DNA of 64,000 bases from Curtobacterium ammoniigenes NBRC 101786 (GCF_001571045.1 NZ_BCSV01000004.1:1-64000); one strand, 5' to 3'; shown: positions 24,290-35,886, numbered from the stretch's first letter. A program made the numbers and translations. The notes: a model not told the origin generated them from the sequence alone.

Positions 24290-25132
24290 TCACTCGTCGA
24301 GGGGCTGCGTGGACGGGAGGACCGCGAAGTCCCACGGGTCGGTACGGAGGTCGCTCACCGTCACCGGGAGACCGGTCGCCTCGCGCAGATCCGCCGCCGC
24401 GACGTCGAGCCACAGCCATTCCGCCGCCCAGTGCGAGATGTCGATGAGCGCAGGGCCGCCGGCGAGCGTCGACTGCTCGCGGAACTCCGAGGCAGGGTGG
24501 TGGCGCAGATCGCTCGTGACATAGACGTCGGCGTCGAGCACGGCCGACGCACGCAGAAGCGAGTCGCCCGCTCCAGCGCACACAGCGACCCGCCGGACGG
24601 GGCGGTCCCATTCGCCGGCAACCCGTGCGCCGGAGGCAGTCGCCGGCAGCGCATCGACGAGTCGGCGCGCAAGGACACCGAGGGCGATGGGTTCAGCGAG
24701 ATCGCCGACGCGTCCGATTCCTGTCTCGGGCTGCTCTGGATCTTGGGGCGGCTCGATCGGCGACAGCGACGTGAGCCCGAGCCGCTGGGCGAGGACGGCA
24801 GAAGTGCCGCGTGCGACAACATCGGCATTCGTGTGCGCAGCGAGGAGTGCGCACCCGCCGCGGATCAGCGTGCCGAGAACCCGGCCCTTGTACGTCGATT
24901 CGGCGATCGTCGTGACACCGCGGAGCAGCAGGGGATGGTGTGTGACAAGGAGGTCCGCGCCGAGCTGAACGGCCTCCGCCGCGGTATCGGGCACGGCATC
25001 GACGGCGAGATGGATCGCGGTGACCGGGCGATCCGGATCGCCAGCGATCAAGCCTGAGGCATCCCACGGCTCAGCCCCACGAGCCGGCCAGAGGCGTTCC
25101 AGGTCAGCCTGAATGTCACGGAGGGTCGGCAC
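24290..25132 (-). CDS. NIF3-family dinuclear metal protein (YqfO/YbgI-like)
   Basis: 280 aa. NIF3 proteins form hexameric toroids with a two-metal centre; they have been linked to GTP cyclohydrolase I-like or DNA-associated functions, but no general reaction is proven. Metal-binding segments are visible: the His pair in LLVTHHPLLLRG, the His and Asp in LLAAHTNADV, and the C-terminal DISHWAAEW. The start is GTG 25132, preceded by a TAGGAT -10 box at 6 nt, so leaderless translation from GTG is likely. It leads the operon with the CT398-like gene, as in other actinobacteria. Confidence 0.87.
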   Translation of the reverse strand: MPTLRDIQADLERLWPARGAEPWDASGLIAGDPDRPVTAIHLAVDAVPDTAAEAVQLGADLLVTHHPLLLRGVTTIAESTYKGRVLGTLIRGGCALLAAHTNADVVARGTSAVLAQRLGLTSLSPIEPPQDPEQPETGIGRVGDLAEPIALGVLARRLVDALPATASGARVAGEWDRPVRRVAVCAGAGDSLLRASAVLDADVYVTSDLRHHPASEFREQSTLAGGPALIDISHWAAEWLWLDVAAADLREATGLPVTVSDLRTDPWDFAVLPSTQPLDE

Positions 25133-25138
25133 CCGACG

Positions 25139-25144
25139 ATCCTA
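25139..25144 (-). promoter_or_regulatory. -10 box of a leaderless promoter, NIF3 gene
   Basis: TAGGAT on the minus strand, 6 nt before GTG 25132. Confidence 0.55.
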
Positions 25145-25156
25145 GCGACCCACCGA

Positions 25157-26188
25157 TCAGGCGCGGCGCATCGGACGGGTCAGCCGTGCCCAGAGGCGGC
25201 TCCACCAGTTGCCCGGGCGGACGGTCGCCGCGGACCTCGCCGCCGCCTCACGCACTGCAGCGGGGTCGGGGACTGACGCGGTCGACTCCTCCACCGGCCG
25301 GGACTCCGAGAGCGCATGGGTACGGATCGCATCTTGGACGGCAAGCCGGTGGATGGCATTCGGACCGGTGGCCGGGAGCACAAGGGGCGTCGGACGCGTG
25401 TGTGCAGGAACCGGCGCCGACGGCCGCTCCAGGCGGACCGCCTCCACGATCGCGGAGAAGACGTTCACCGACTCGCCATCCTCAGCTTCACGGTTGCCGA
25501 TGATCGCGTCGAAGGGCGCGGGCCGCTCGACGTCCGTCGAGATGGCGGACGTTCGCGTTCCCACGTGCCGAGCCGCCGCTTCAGAGGCCGCTGCCCCGGC
25601 GAGGATGTCGGCGAACAGGGCGCGCGCGAACGCGCGTGCAGCAGCGACCTCAGGGTCCGCGTCGGACGGGAGGGACGCCTCCCATGCCCTGAATCGGGCG
25701 AGGTCCGATTCGCGCACGAGAAGCTCGGCTTCGAGGAGTTCGATGCGCTCGATCGTCGGCCGCCCACTCGACGAGTCGACGAGCACTGCCAACTCTCCGA
25801 TCCGGAGCGCGAGGCGCTCAGGGGGCTCCGGGAAGGCGGGCGCACACGCCGAACGGTGCCGACCGCGGTCGCGGCGGAACGCGTCGACCTGCTGCGGGGC
25901 GTCGTGCTGCGGGGCCTCGTCGACTGGGGAGGCCGATGCGACCTCGGCCTCCGGCGCTGGCGCATCGTCCGAGATCGGCGCCGACGCGTCGTCTGGGACC
26001 GGCGCAGTCGTGACCTCCGTCGCCGGCGCAGTCGCGACCTCCGGCCCGGCATCAGACTCGTCCCCACGCGGAACGACAAGGTCGGAGACGTACGGCACTT
26101 CTCGCACCTGACTGTCGTCGAGCCAGGCCTCAACGTCACGACCGAACGGGTCGACGAGCGCCGTCCGCGCACCAGCCTGAGTCTCCAT
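25157..26188 (-). CDS. Hypothetical protein with basic C-terminal tail
   Basis: 343 aa, not recognised. The N-terminus (METQAGARTALVDPFGRDV) is followed by a low-complexity Ala/Pro/Asp/Glu tract (about 45-95) and a helical central region (ERIELLEAELLVRESDLARF) that may form a coiled coil. It ends with a short amphipathic basic segment (NWWSRLWARLTRPMRRA) that could touch membrane or nucleic acid. There is no signal peptide and no clear membrane helix. ATG 26188 carries a leaderless-type -10 box (TACGAT) 6 nt upstream. It follows the S53 peptidase by 68 nt on the same strand but appears to have its own promoter. Confidence 0.65.
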   Translation of the reverse strand: METQAGARTALVDPFGRDVEAWLDDSQVREVPYVSDLVVPRGDESDAGPEVATAPATEVTTAPVPDDASAPISDDAPAPEAEVASASPVDEAPQHDAPQQVDAFRRDRGRHRSACAPAFPEPPERLALRIGELAVLVDSSSGRPTIERIELLEAELLVRESDLARFRAWEASLPSDADPEVAAARAFARALFADILAGAAASEAAARHVGTRTSAISTDVERPAPFDAIIGNREAEDGESVNVFSAIVEAVRLERPSAPVPAHTRPTPLVLPATGPNAIHRLAVQDAIRTHALSESRPVEESTASVPDPAAVREAAARSAATVRPGNWWSRLWARLTRPMRRA

Positions 26189-26194
26189 AGCGTG

Positions 26195-26200
26195 ATCGTA
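26195..26200 (-). promoter_or_regulatory. -10 box of a leaderless promoter, hypothetical gene
   Basis: TACGAT on the minus strand, 6 nt before ATG 26188. Confidence 0.55.
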
Positions 26201-26256
26201 TGGACCAGTGGCACGCGGAGGCGGTTCCCGACCCGGTGTGTCGCGGATTGTACGGC

Positions 26257-27849
26257 CTATGACCCAGAAGGGGAATGGCCAGACTGGAGCAATTGCAGGA
26301 GCGCCGTGCCGTTCGGGGATCCGAGACCCGTGCACGGGTCCCACCCCGGCCCTGCCGAATAGGCTCCGTTCGAACCGCTCGTGATGTCGCGGAAGCCAGG
26401 GGCAGCGGCACCAGCCGCGGCGCTCGCGTACAACGCCGGCTGGACGGCGCCGAGATGGCGCCCCGTGGCTTGCGCAAGGCGCGCGATGAGCGCCGCCCAG
26501 AGCGGTGCGACGGCGCTCGTGCCGCCGATCACCATCGAGCTGCCATCAACCAGCACGCGGTAGCCGGTCTGGGGGTCGGCATCGCCCGCGACGTCCGGAA
26601 CGCCGCGACCGGAACCGCCGCCCGCACGATTTGGCACGCCGACGGCCTGCTGCCATGCCGGCACGGCGAAGGTGTCCGACACACCGCCGCCGGTCGCGCC
26701 GCCGCCGGATCCGTCGTTCCAGACGGTCTCCTGCGCGATCGTCGTCCCGGCGAGCCGTAGACGCGTTCCGCCGCAGGCGAGGGCGTGCGGACTCGACGCC
26801 GGGAAATCGACGTGCGGGGCACCAGCGCTCTGCCCGTCCGCGCTGCCGTTGTCGCCGGCGGCGACCGTCACAGTTGTCCCGAGCACGACGGCATCTGCGA
26901 GAGCGGCATCCAGCGCGGCACGGCCCGACGCCGTCCACGCGTCTTCGCTCTGACCCCAGCTGATGCTCATGGCAGTCGGTGCGGGTGAACGGTGTGCGGC
27001 GGTCGATACCGCGTCGACGAACCCGGCGTCGGTGTTTGGGGCGAAGTACACGTCGATGGCAGCGCCAGGCGCGAGTGCGCCGACCACCTCGATGTCGAGC
27101 ATCACTTCGCCGTCCGCTCCCGATGGGTCGCCACCCGGGACGTTCGTGGCCCCGTCGACGCCCACGGCGGTCACCACGGGATCGGCGACCCCGAGCCCGC
27201 TGAAGTAGGTGGTGAGATCCTGCTGCTCATACCCGCCGCCGAGTTCGATGATGGCGACGGTCTGCCCCGACCCGTCCGTGCCGACAGGGAACCCGTATGC
27301 GGCGCCGAGATCGATCGGCGAATAGCTGGTGGCTGCCGAGGAGGCGGCCGGACGGAAATGGGCTCGCGCCTGCGGGCGGTCATCGAGCCCGAGGACCGCG
27401 ACGACGATCCCGTCGAGCACGCGCGGCACGCTGAGGCTTCCCGTTCGGTGGCGATGCGTCACGCGCTCGCCGGAGGGCCCGTCGCTCGTCACCAGCGCCA
27501 GCGACGTCCCGAACACGCGCTGCAGGGTGGCGACCGGTCCCTCGACTCGTACGGTGCGCCTCCCGGCATCCGCGTCGACAACATCGAGGCCGAGGCTCCT
27601 GAGCGTCTCGACGACGCGATCGACGTCGGCCGGATCGGCACCGAAGCGCGTTCGGAACTCCCGCTCGTCGACTGGCCCGGTGACCGCAGCCGGGTCGAGC
27701 GGTTCCCGACGCCGGAGCACAAGGGTGACTGACACCCGTGCATCGGCGGCGAGCGGCGCGGCTGCCGGCGTCACGCCTGGAGCCGCTGGACGGTCGCTGC
27801 CGGGAACGGGGACAAGGTCGAGCGGGGCGTCTGGCGTGGGCTCAGTCAT
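26257..27849 (-). CDS. Sedolisin-type serine-carboxyl peptidase (S53)
   Basis: 530 aa with an activation prodomain (about 1-165, including PVDEREFRTRFGADPADVDRV) and the S53 catalytic domain. The Ser-Glu-Asp triad is intact: Glu248 and Asp252 in GADGEVMLDIE, the oxyanion Asp332 in VAAGDNGSADG, and Ser445 in IGGTSAVAPLWAAL. The calcium site FRDITSGSNGAYSAGPGWDP near the C-terminus completes the family pattern. Such enzymes are acid-active endopeptidases that self-process. The N-terminus is Pro/Ala-rich and has no recognisable signal peptide, so the export route is unclear. ATG 27849 has a weak -10 (TAGACC) 7 nt upstream. Confidence 0.9.
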   Translation of the reverse strand: MTEPTPDAPLDLVPVPGSDRPAAPGVTPAAAPLAADARVSVTLVLRRREPLDPAAVTGPVDEREFRTRFGADPADVDRVVETLRSLGLDVVDADAGRRTVRVEGPVATLQRVFGTSLALVTSDGPSGERVTHRHRTGSLSVPRVLDGIVVAVLGLDDRPQARAHFRPAASSAATSYSPIDLGAAYGFPVGTDGSGQTVAIIELGGGYEQQDLTTYFSGLGVADPVVTAVGVDGATNVPGGDPSGADGEVMLDIEVVGALAPGAAIDVYFAPNTDAGFVDAVSTAAHRSPAPTAMSISWGQSEDAWTASGRAALDAALADAVVLGTTVTVAAGDNGSADGQSAGAPHVDFPASSPHALACGGTRLRLAGTTIAQETVWNDGSGGGATGGGVSDTFAVPAWQQAVGVPNRAGGGSGRGVPDVAGDADPQTGYRVLVDGSSMVIGGTSAVAPLWAALIARLAQATGRHLGAVQPALYASAAAGAAAPGFRDITSGSNGAYSAGPGWDPCTGLGSPNGTALLQLLQSGHSPSGS

Positions 27850-27914
27850 ACCGAACGGTCTACTCCCCCGTTGCCCCCGGTGAACACCGGCCACCCAGGG
27901 GACACAGGACGAGA

Positions 27915-28877
27915 TCAGCGATGCAACGTGTTCCGCGGGTACTCGCCGAACCGAGCGAGATACGCGCCCGAGAATCGGCCGAGGTGCGCGAACCCCCACC
28001 GTGCCGCGATCTCTGCGACCGATGTCTCGGACGAACTCGCCTCGCACAGGTCGTCGTGCGCGCGATCGAGACGGATGGCACGGAAGACCACGTTCGGTGC
28101 CTGACCGAGCTGTCTCCGAAACGCCTGCTGCAACCCGCGCACGCTCAGACCGACCTCGTCGGCGAGCTCAGCGGTCGACAGTGGTTCGGCTGCATGCTCG
28201 ACCATGAACTCGATCGCCTGGCGAACTCGACCACGCGCGGCATCAGGAATGCGCCCATGGAACTCCCCGATCCGATACGAGAACGCGTCAAGCAGTGCGT
28301 TGGCCGCTGCGCCGACTGTCTCGTCCATCACCTCGCGAGAGATCGGATTCCGCGCGAGCACGACCCGCGCGACGCGAGCGATTCGCGTGCGCCAGATCGA
28401 GAGCGCTTCCCCGGTCGGGCCGCCGGAGCGATCGAAATCCAGTGGCCCCGGCTGCGTCGCGGCGCGCTGCGCGGCGACGCGCTCGAGAAAGGGCCCGTCG
28501 AACTGTACGAGGCTCTGCTCGCAGTCCGCGAAATTGAACGAGAATTCGCGGCCGGTCGGGAACAGCACGGGCACGCCCGGCTGCAGCCGGATCTCGTCGA
28601 CGCCGGTGTCCATGCGACAGTCGCCCGATGTGATCCAGGTGACGACGTACTGACGACTCGGCGCGAGCGTTCCCACCATGCGTCCGTCGAAGCGGGATGA
28701 CGCCAGGGTCATCCGGTCGTCGCCGACCGAACTATGGCGGTAGGAAAAGGGTCTGCCGGTGCTCGACGCGACGAAGTCCCGACCGTTGTACCCGGCCACG
28801 TACATTCGCACGGCGGCATCCGGTTCGGTTCCCGATGCGTCGAAGCGGACGCGCGGGTCGGAGGACGTGGTGCTCAT
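27915..28877 (-). CDS. AraC family transcriptional regulator
   Basis: 320 aa. The N-terminal ~190 residues match the AraC-type ligand-binding/control domain (YVVTWITSGDCRMDTG and LQPGVPVLFPTGREFSF form a cupin-like strand pattern). The C-terminal ~100 residues form the double helix-turn-helix: LSTAELADEVGLSVRGLQQ is the first, and SVAEIAARWGFAHLGRFSGA with FGEYPRNTL is the second and the family signature. The ligand is unknown. ATG 28877 or 28889 could be used; neither has a strong Shine-Dalgarno. It lies 65 nt upstream of the S53 gene and 109 nt downstream of the partner-switch operon. Confidence 0.88.
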   Translation of the reverse strand: MSTTSSDPRVRFDASGTEPDAAVRMYVAGYNGRDFVASSTGRPFSYRHSSVGDDRMTLASSRFDGRMVGTLAPSRQYVVTWITSGDCRMDTGVDEIRLQPGVPVLFPTGREFSFNFADCEQSLVQFDGPFLERVAAQRAATQPGPLDFDRSGGPTGEALSIWRTRIARVARVVLARNPISREVMDETVGAAANALLDAFSYRIGEFHGRIPDAARGRVRQAIEFMVEHAAEPLSTAELADEVGLSVRGLQQAFRRQLGQAPNVVFRAIRLDRAHDDLCEASSSETSVAEIAARWGFAHLGRFSGAYLARFGEYPRNTLHR

Positions 28878-28986
28878 CCCGGCGATCATCACACGTGCTG
28901 GGAATTCGTACCGATGCGCACAAAACCGAGTGCGCAATCCGGCTGACGGGCGCGGTTTCGGTGTACTGCGCGCCCGCGCAACGGTC

Positions 28987-29400
28987 CTACGTCAGCCGCG
29001 TCGGCCGGCCGCGCTCGATGGTCCACTCGTTGACGCCGTTCGAACTGTCGAACTGGAGGCGATCCACCAGCATCTGCACCAGTGCAAGACCGCGTCCGCT
29101 CTCCGCGAAGGCGTCGGGCATCGCCCGCGTGGTCAGTGAGAGTGTTCCCGGCTCCGCGCTGTCGCGGAGGCTCGCCGTGATCGCAGTGTCCTCGATCCGC
29201 AGCACCAGGCGACAGCGCACGCCATTGTCGTCGGCGGCATGCTCGAGCACGTTCGACGTCAGTTCGACGAGCGCGAGCTCGAGCGCCATGCGCTCGTCCT
29301 CCGTCACCGACGGATCGACGGCCCACACACCGGCGAGGAATTCGTGCACCGCCGTCACGTCCGTGGGCGGCGCGTCGAAGACGAGGAGATGCTCGCTCAT
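28987..29400 (-). CDS. RsbW/SpoIIAB-like anti-sigma factor kinase
   Basis: 137 aa GHKL ATPase of the HATPase_c_2 class. The N-box ELALVELTSNVLEHA has Glu46, Asn50 and His54; the G1 Asp is near residue 80 (LRDSAEPG); the G2 box is ESGRGLALVQML (100-111). Such proteins phosphorylate a STAS antagonist and bind a sigma factor or another effector. The ATG is 4 nt after the stop of the STAS gene, in the same operon as the GT2 synthase. No sigma factor gene is adjacent, so the bound target is open and could be the glycosyltransferase or a distant sigma factor. Confidence 0.85.
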   Translation of the reverse strand: MSEHLLVFDAPPTDVTAVHEFLAGVWAVDPSVTEDERMALELALVELTSNVLEHAADDNGVRCRLVLRIEDTAITASLRDSAEPGTLSLTTRAMPDAFAESGRGLALVQMLVDRLQFDSSNGVNEWTIERGRPTRLT

Positions 29401-29404
29401 CGGG

Positions 29405-29737
29405 TCAGAACTCCTGCGCCGCTTCGACGGTGGGGTACGGGCGCAGGATCCGGTCGATGTTCGAAAGCCGCAGCACCATCTGCACCTGCTCGCTCGGCCG
29501 AGCGATCCGGAGGTCGCCACCCGCCTGTCGAGCGGTCTTCAGACATCCGACGAGGGCACCCAAGCCTGACGAGTCCATGAACTCGACCCCGGCGAGATCG
29601 ACGACCACACGGCTCCGGCCATTCGCGACCACGCTCGACAGCGTTTCGCGGAACGCTGGCGCCGAGACCATATTGAGCCGGCCGTTCGTCGCGACGACGG
29701 CGCGGTCGGCGTCGATCTCCTGCACAGCGAAATCCAT
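29405..29737 (-). CDS. STAS anti-sigma factor antagonist (RsbV/SpoIIAA-like)
   Basis: 110 aa single STAS domain. The phosphorylation-site motif is DSSGLGALVG (55-64), following the VVVDLAGVEFM strand. The unphosphorylated form would bind the RsbW-like partner and free its target. The ATG shares one base with the stop codon of the upstream GT2 gene (TGATG), giving translational coupling and equal dosage, unusual for a signalling protein next to a polysaccharide synthase. Confidence 0.88.
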   Translation of the reverse strand: MDFAVQEIDADRAVVATNGRLNMVSAPAFRETLSSVVANGRSRVVVDLAGVEFMDSSGLGALVGCLKTARQAGGDLRIARPSEQVQMVLRLSNIDRILRPYPTVEAAQEF

Positions 29738-31731
29738 CAGGCTGCCTCCTCTGGCTGGTACCCCTTGTATCTGAGCGCGCCGATCAACACCGACAGCGTG
29801 GCGTAGTCATACGCGATCCAGATCAAATTGATGACCGTGGCCAGTGGCTGTGCGCCGAACACCACCATACGGATGATTCCGATCACCGCAGCGACCAGCA
29901 GCACCGCCGCGACCGTGATCTGCCATTTGACCTTGCCGAGTTGCACGCCGCTGGGCGCCGTCTTGACTTTCGGCGTGACCGCGAAGTCGAGCGGAAGCCG
30001 AAGGACGACGTTGTTGAACGCCGTCGTGCACGCTTTCAGCCAGACGGGGAACAGCGCAAGCGAATACTGCTGCCCACGCCAGGTCGGGAGGCCCCGCGCC
30101 GCTACCAGGAACAGGATCTGGTTGACGATGAAGAACGGCAGAAAATGCCAGAAGAACACCGGCGCGTAGGAACGCACGGGGAGCACACCCAACCCGAGGA
30201 AGATCGCCGGCGCAGCGAAGTAGACGATGGCCGCGAAGCCAGCCAGATAGCTCCACATCGTTGAGAAGTACATGAGCCGCTGCGTCAGGCGCATGCCCTT
30301 GAGGAACAAGGGGTTCTCTCGGAGGAACACCTGCATGGTCCCCTGCGCCCACCGAAGTCGTTGCGTCAGCATCGTGCCGAGGTCTTCGGGAGCGAGGCCG
30401 TCCGCGAGAAGCTCGTTGTGGAACGCGGTCTTCCAACCGAGCGCATGGAGGCGCATCGATGTCGCCATGTCCTCCGTGACGGAGATCGTCGCCAACGGCA
30501 TGATCGCCTGCGCCTCGTCCGCGCGGTCCACGTCGATCCGTCGGATCGCGAGCTGCACCGCCTCCAGTGCGTTCAAGGGCGAGAGATCGCGCCGCGCGAG
30601 CATCGCGACGACTTCGTCGCCGTCGACACCGGCGAGGTCCACCACTTCCCCCGGATCGAGCGCCGCGATTTCCGCGAGGTCGGCTCGGATCGACCCGAGA
30701 TCCGCCGAGACGAGGCCAGCACTTGCAGCGTCGACGCTTCGTTGCAGCCGATAGGTGATCTCGGCGAGCGGCTCCCGGCCACGGAGTTCCCGTTGCGCCT
30801 GCTGGATGGCTGCGGCCGTGGCAGCAAGCGCCTCTCGCACACCCGCGTCTCGGGCTCGACGACGCGATCGCCGGACGATCCCCGCTGCGTCTCGGAGGGT
30901 CCCACGCATGGTTCGTTCGACCTCGCGGACGTACCCGGTGACGCCGAGCTGCATGAGGGCCTCGCGACGAAGCATGGCGTTGGAGCCGCAGAAGAATGCC
31001 GCGTTCCACCCGTCCTTCCCCTCTTGAATCGGCCCGTAGAACAGCGGGGCCTGCGAGCCGAGCGGGTCTCCGGTGGCGACGTTCGAGAAGATCTGCGGGG
31101 TTTGCACGATCGCCATCCGACGCTCGTTGAAGTAGCCCAGGATCTCGTCGATCATCTGCGGTCGCGGGATCATGTCCGCGTCGAGGATGAGGATGAACTC
31201 CCCGGTGGTCTGCTCAAGGGCGTTGTTGATGTTCCCGGCTTTGGCATGCCGGTCGAAGCCACTCCAGGCGTCACCGCGCGCGATGTAGCCGACGCCGAGT
31301 TCTGCGGCCGCGACACGCATTTCGGGCCGGCTGCCATCGTCGAGCACGTAGGTCTCATGCGGCCAGCGCATCGCCTTGGCTGCGGTCGCCGTTCGCATCA
31401 CCAGGTCGATCGGCTCGTTGTAGGTCGCGATGAACACATCGACGGTGGCGTCCCGAGGCGGGATACCCGGGCGCGGACGAGCACGAGCGCGCCACATCGT
31501 CAACGCGAACAAGCTCACGTCGACGAGGCTGTAGGTCTCGGCGAGGACGAGCGGAACGGCGATCCACCACGCCGCCCAGTTCACTGACGCAAGCCACCTC
31601 CATCCGACGTAGTTGACGGCGAGCACGACCGTTGCGACGGCGACGACGCGAAGCAACAGCAGACGACGATCAGAGATCGGCTCGGGCTGGTGGCGCTCGG
31701 TGACGGTCTGATCTGAAGACACGGACGACAT
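29737..31731 (-). CDS. Cellulose-synthase-like family 2 glycosyltransferase
   Basis: 664 aa integral membrane processive glycosyltransferase. Two N-terminal helices (about 26-42 and 55-80) precede the cytoplasmic GT domain, which has the D,D,D,QxxRW set: DDG (131-133), the DAD motif Asp184/Asp186, CGSNAMLRR (248-256), TED (419-421) and QRLRW (457-461). Five or more C-terminal helices follow. There is no PilZ domain, so activation by cyclic di-GMP as in BcsA is not expected. About 145 helical, Ala/Arg/Glu-rich residues (268-412) are inserted between CGS and TED, where relatives have about 25. GAGGAA lies 7 nt before ATG. It probably polymerises and exports a beta-glycan; the sugar is unknown. 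Confidence 0.85.
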   Translation of the reverse strand: MSSVSSDQTVTERHQPEPISDRRLLLLRVVAVATVVLAVNYVGWRWLASVNWAAWWIAVPLVLAETYSLVDVSLFALTMWRARARPRPGIPPRDATVDVFIATYNEPIDLVMRTATAAKAMRWPHETYVLDDGSRPEMRVAAAELGVGYIARGDAWSGFDRHAKAGNINNALEQTTGEFILILDADMIPRPQMIDEILGYFNERRMAIVQTPQIFSNVATGDPLGSQAPLFYGPIQEGKDGWNAAFFCGSNAMLRREALMQLGVTGYVREVERTMRGTLRDAAGIVRRSRRRARDAGVREALAATAAAIQQAQRELRGREPLAEITYRLQRSVDAASAGLVSADLGSIRADLAEIAALDPGEVVDLAGVDGDEVVAMLARRDLSPLNALEAVQLAIRRIDVDRADEAQAIMPLATISVTEDMATSMRLHALGWKTAFHNELLADGLAPEDLGTMLTQRLRWAQGTMQVFLRENPLFLKGMRLTQRLMYFSTMWSYLAGFAAIVYFAAPAIFLGLGVLPVRSYAPVFFWHFLPFFIVNQILFLVAARGLPTWRGQQYSLALFPVWLKACTTAFNNVVLRLPLDFAVTPKVKTAPSGVQLGKVKWQITVAAVLLVAAVIGIIRMVVFGAQPLATVINLIWIAYDYATLSVLIGALRYKGYQPEEAA

Positions 31732-31782
31732 GCGTTGATTCCTCGGAACGGGGTGCGCGCTTCGTCGGGTTGCGCACTGATG

Positions 31783-31788
31783 ACACTA
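31783..31788 (-). promoter_or_regulatory. Candidate -10 box of the GT2-STAS-RsbW operon
   Basis: TAGTGT on the minus strand, which would give a leader of about 45 nt before ATG 31731. No convincing -35 is seen. Confidence 0.3.
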
Positions 31789-31855
31789 ATCCGGCACGGC
31801 GCCGATTTCGGTTCGCTCCCACGTTCTGGGGCCACGCATGGTTCTCGGGCTCCGG

Positions 31856-31861
31856 TATCGT
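31856..31861 (+). promoter_or_regulatory. -10 box of a leaderless promoter, membrane PP2C gene
   Basis: TATCGT, 7 nt before GTG 31869. Supports the GTG start over the longer frame. Confidence 0.55.
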
Positions 31862-31868
31862 CGCTCCG

Positions 31869-33182
31869 GTGTCAGCGGTCGGATCGCCCAGCGTGCTTCG
31901 CCGGCTGCTTGCGCTTCCACTCGCGAAGCAGAGCCCGATCGCAGCGCTGATCGCGTTCGCTGCAGTCCTCAGCACCACGGTCGATGCCATCGCCGTGACG
32001 TCCGGTCCGGCATTCGTCGCGAGTCTCGTCGTGACCGGCGTGGCCACACTCATCGCTGCAGCGTCTCGGCCGCTTCAGGCATACCCCGCCGTGGGCTATG
32101 CCGTTCCGATGATCGATTTCGTCGGCATCGGACTTCTCCGGTTCAGTACCGGGGGGTCGAGCTCGATCTTCACGTCGATGATCGCGCTGCCACTCATCTG
32201 GCTGGCGTCGGAGCGGAGCGCGAGCCTCGTCTGGAGCGCGCTCGCGGGCGTCTCCGTGTCGCTCATGCTGCCGCTCCTCCTGCAGCCAACCGGGCACGTA
32301 CCGACCACGGAACTCCTCCGGCTCCTGTTCGTGCTCTGCTGCTACGGGGCGGTGGCGACCGTCGTGCACATGCTCGCCCGGAGCGCATCGCGTCAGGTGC
32401 GAGTCGCGCAGCGCGGCGAGGAGCGCGTGACCAGAGAGATCGATCGCGCGGCTGCCGTACAACGATCGTTGCTCCCGCAGACGCGGTCCGTGGCCCCCGG
32501 TTTCGCGATCGCGGGAACGTGCCTCCCGGCTGCATCCGTCGGCGGCGACTTCTTCGACTGGTACCGCACCGACACCGGCGTTGCGATCACCCTCGGTGAC
32601 GTCATGGGAAAGGGAGTAGGAGCAGGGCTCATCGCTGCCGCGGTTCGGGCGACCATTCGGAGCGCACGCGGCGACGGGGATCCGGGCGACGCCCTTCGGC
32701 GCGCGGCCGCAGGACTCGCGGTCGACGCGAGCGAGCGCACCGATGGAATCGCGTTCACGACGGTGTTCCACGCTCGACTCGAGGACGGCACGCTTCGGTG
32801 GGCGGACGCCGGGCACGGGCTGACGGTGGTGGTTCGCGCGGATGGTTCGGCTGAGCGATTGGCGACGTCTGATCTTCCGCTCGGCCTCGGCATCGACGAC
32901 AACTGGGAGACGAGCTCAACCCCGATCGATGCCGGAGATCTTCTCGTGTGCTTCAGCGATGGCGTACTCGACCTGTTCGGCGGCGGCCTCGACACGGTCG
33001 ATCGGATTGCCGAGCTGGCACGCGATAATTCGAACCCGGAGGATGTGGTCGCGAGGATCGTCGCGATCGCCACCGAGGTTCCGCACGATGACGATGTCAC
33101 GGTCCTCGCACTGCGCCGGGAGCCCCTCGCCGTGAGCGGGGATTCCGACTCCGCGCCCGTGCCACGTGGGGTGCGGCTCTAA
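31869..33182 (+). CDS. Membrane-bound SpoIIE/RsbU-type PP2C phosphatase
   Basis: 437 aa. About five membrane helices in residues 20-170, a short linker with AVQRSLLPQ (197-205) typical of RsbU-like proteins, then a PP2C domain. Metal ligands are intact: Asp227 and Asp230 in GGDFFDW, Asp244 in GDVMGKG, CFSDGVLDL, and HDDDVTVLAL near the end. It would dephosphorylate a STAS protein in response to a signal sensed by the membrane domain. It is divergent from the GT2-STAS-RsbW operon, sharing a ~140-nt promoter region, so the three look like a complete partner-switching set. Confidence 0.88.
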   Translation: MSAVGSPSVLRRLLALPLAKQSPIAALIAFAAVLSTTVDAIAVTSGPAFVASLVVTGVATLIAAASRPLQAYPAVGYAVPMIDFVGIGLLRFSTGGSSSIFTSMIALPLIWLASERSASLVWSALAGVSVSLMLPLLLQPTGHVPTTELLRLLFVLCCYGAVATVVHMLARSASRQVRVAQRGEERVTREIDRAAAVQRSLLPQTRSVAPGFAIAGTCLPAASVGGDFFDWYRTDTGVAITLGDVMGKGVGAGLIAAAVRATIRSARGDGDPGDALRRAAAGLAVDASERTDGIAFTTVFHARLEDGTLRWADAGHGLTVVVRADGSAERLATSDLPLGLGIDDNWETSSTPIDAGDLLVCFSDGVLDLFGGGLDTVDRIAELARDNSNPEDVVARIVAIATEVPHDDDVTVLALRREPLAVSGDSDSAPVPRGVRL

Positions 33183-33213
33183 CCTCCGAGCGGCGGACCG
33201 GGCCAGCGACGCG

Positions 33214-35886
<2,673 letters not shown>

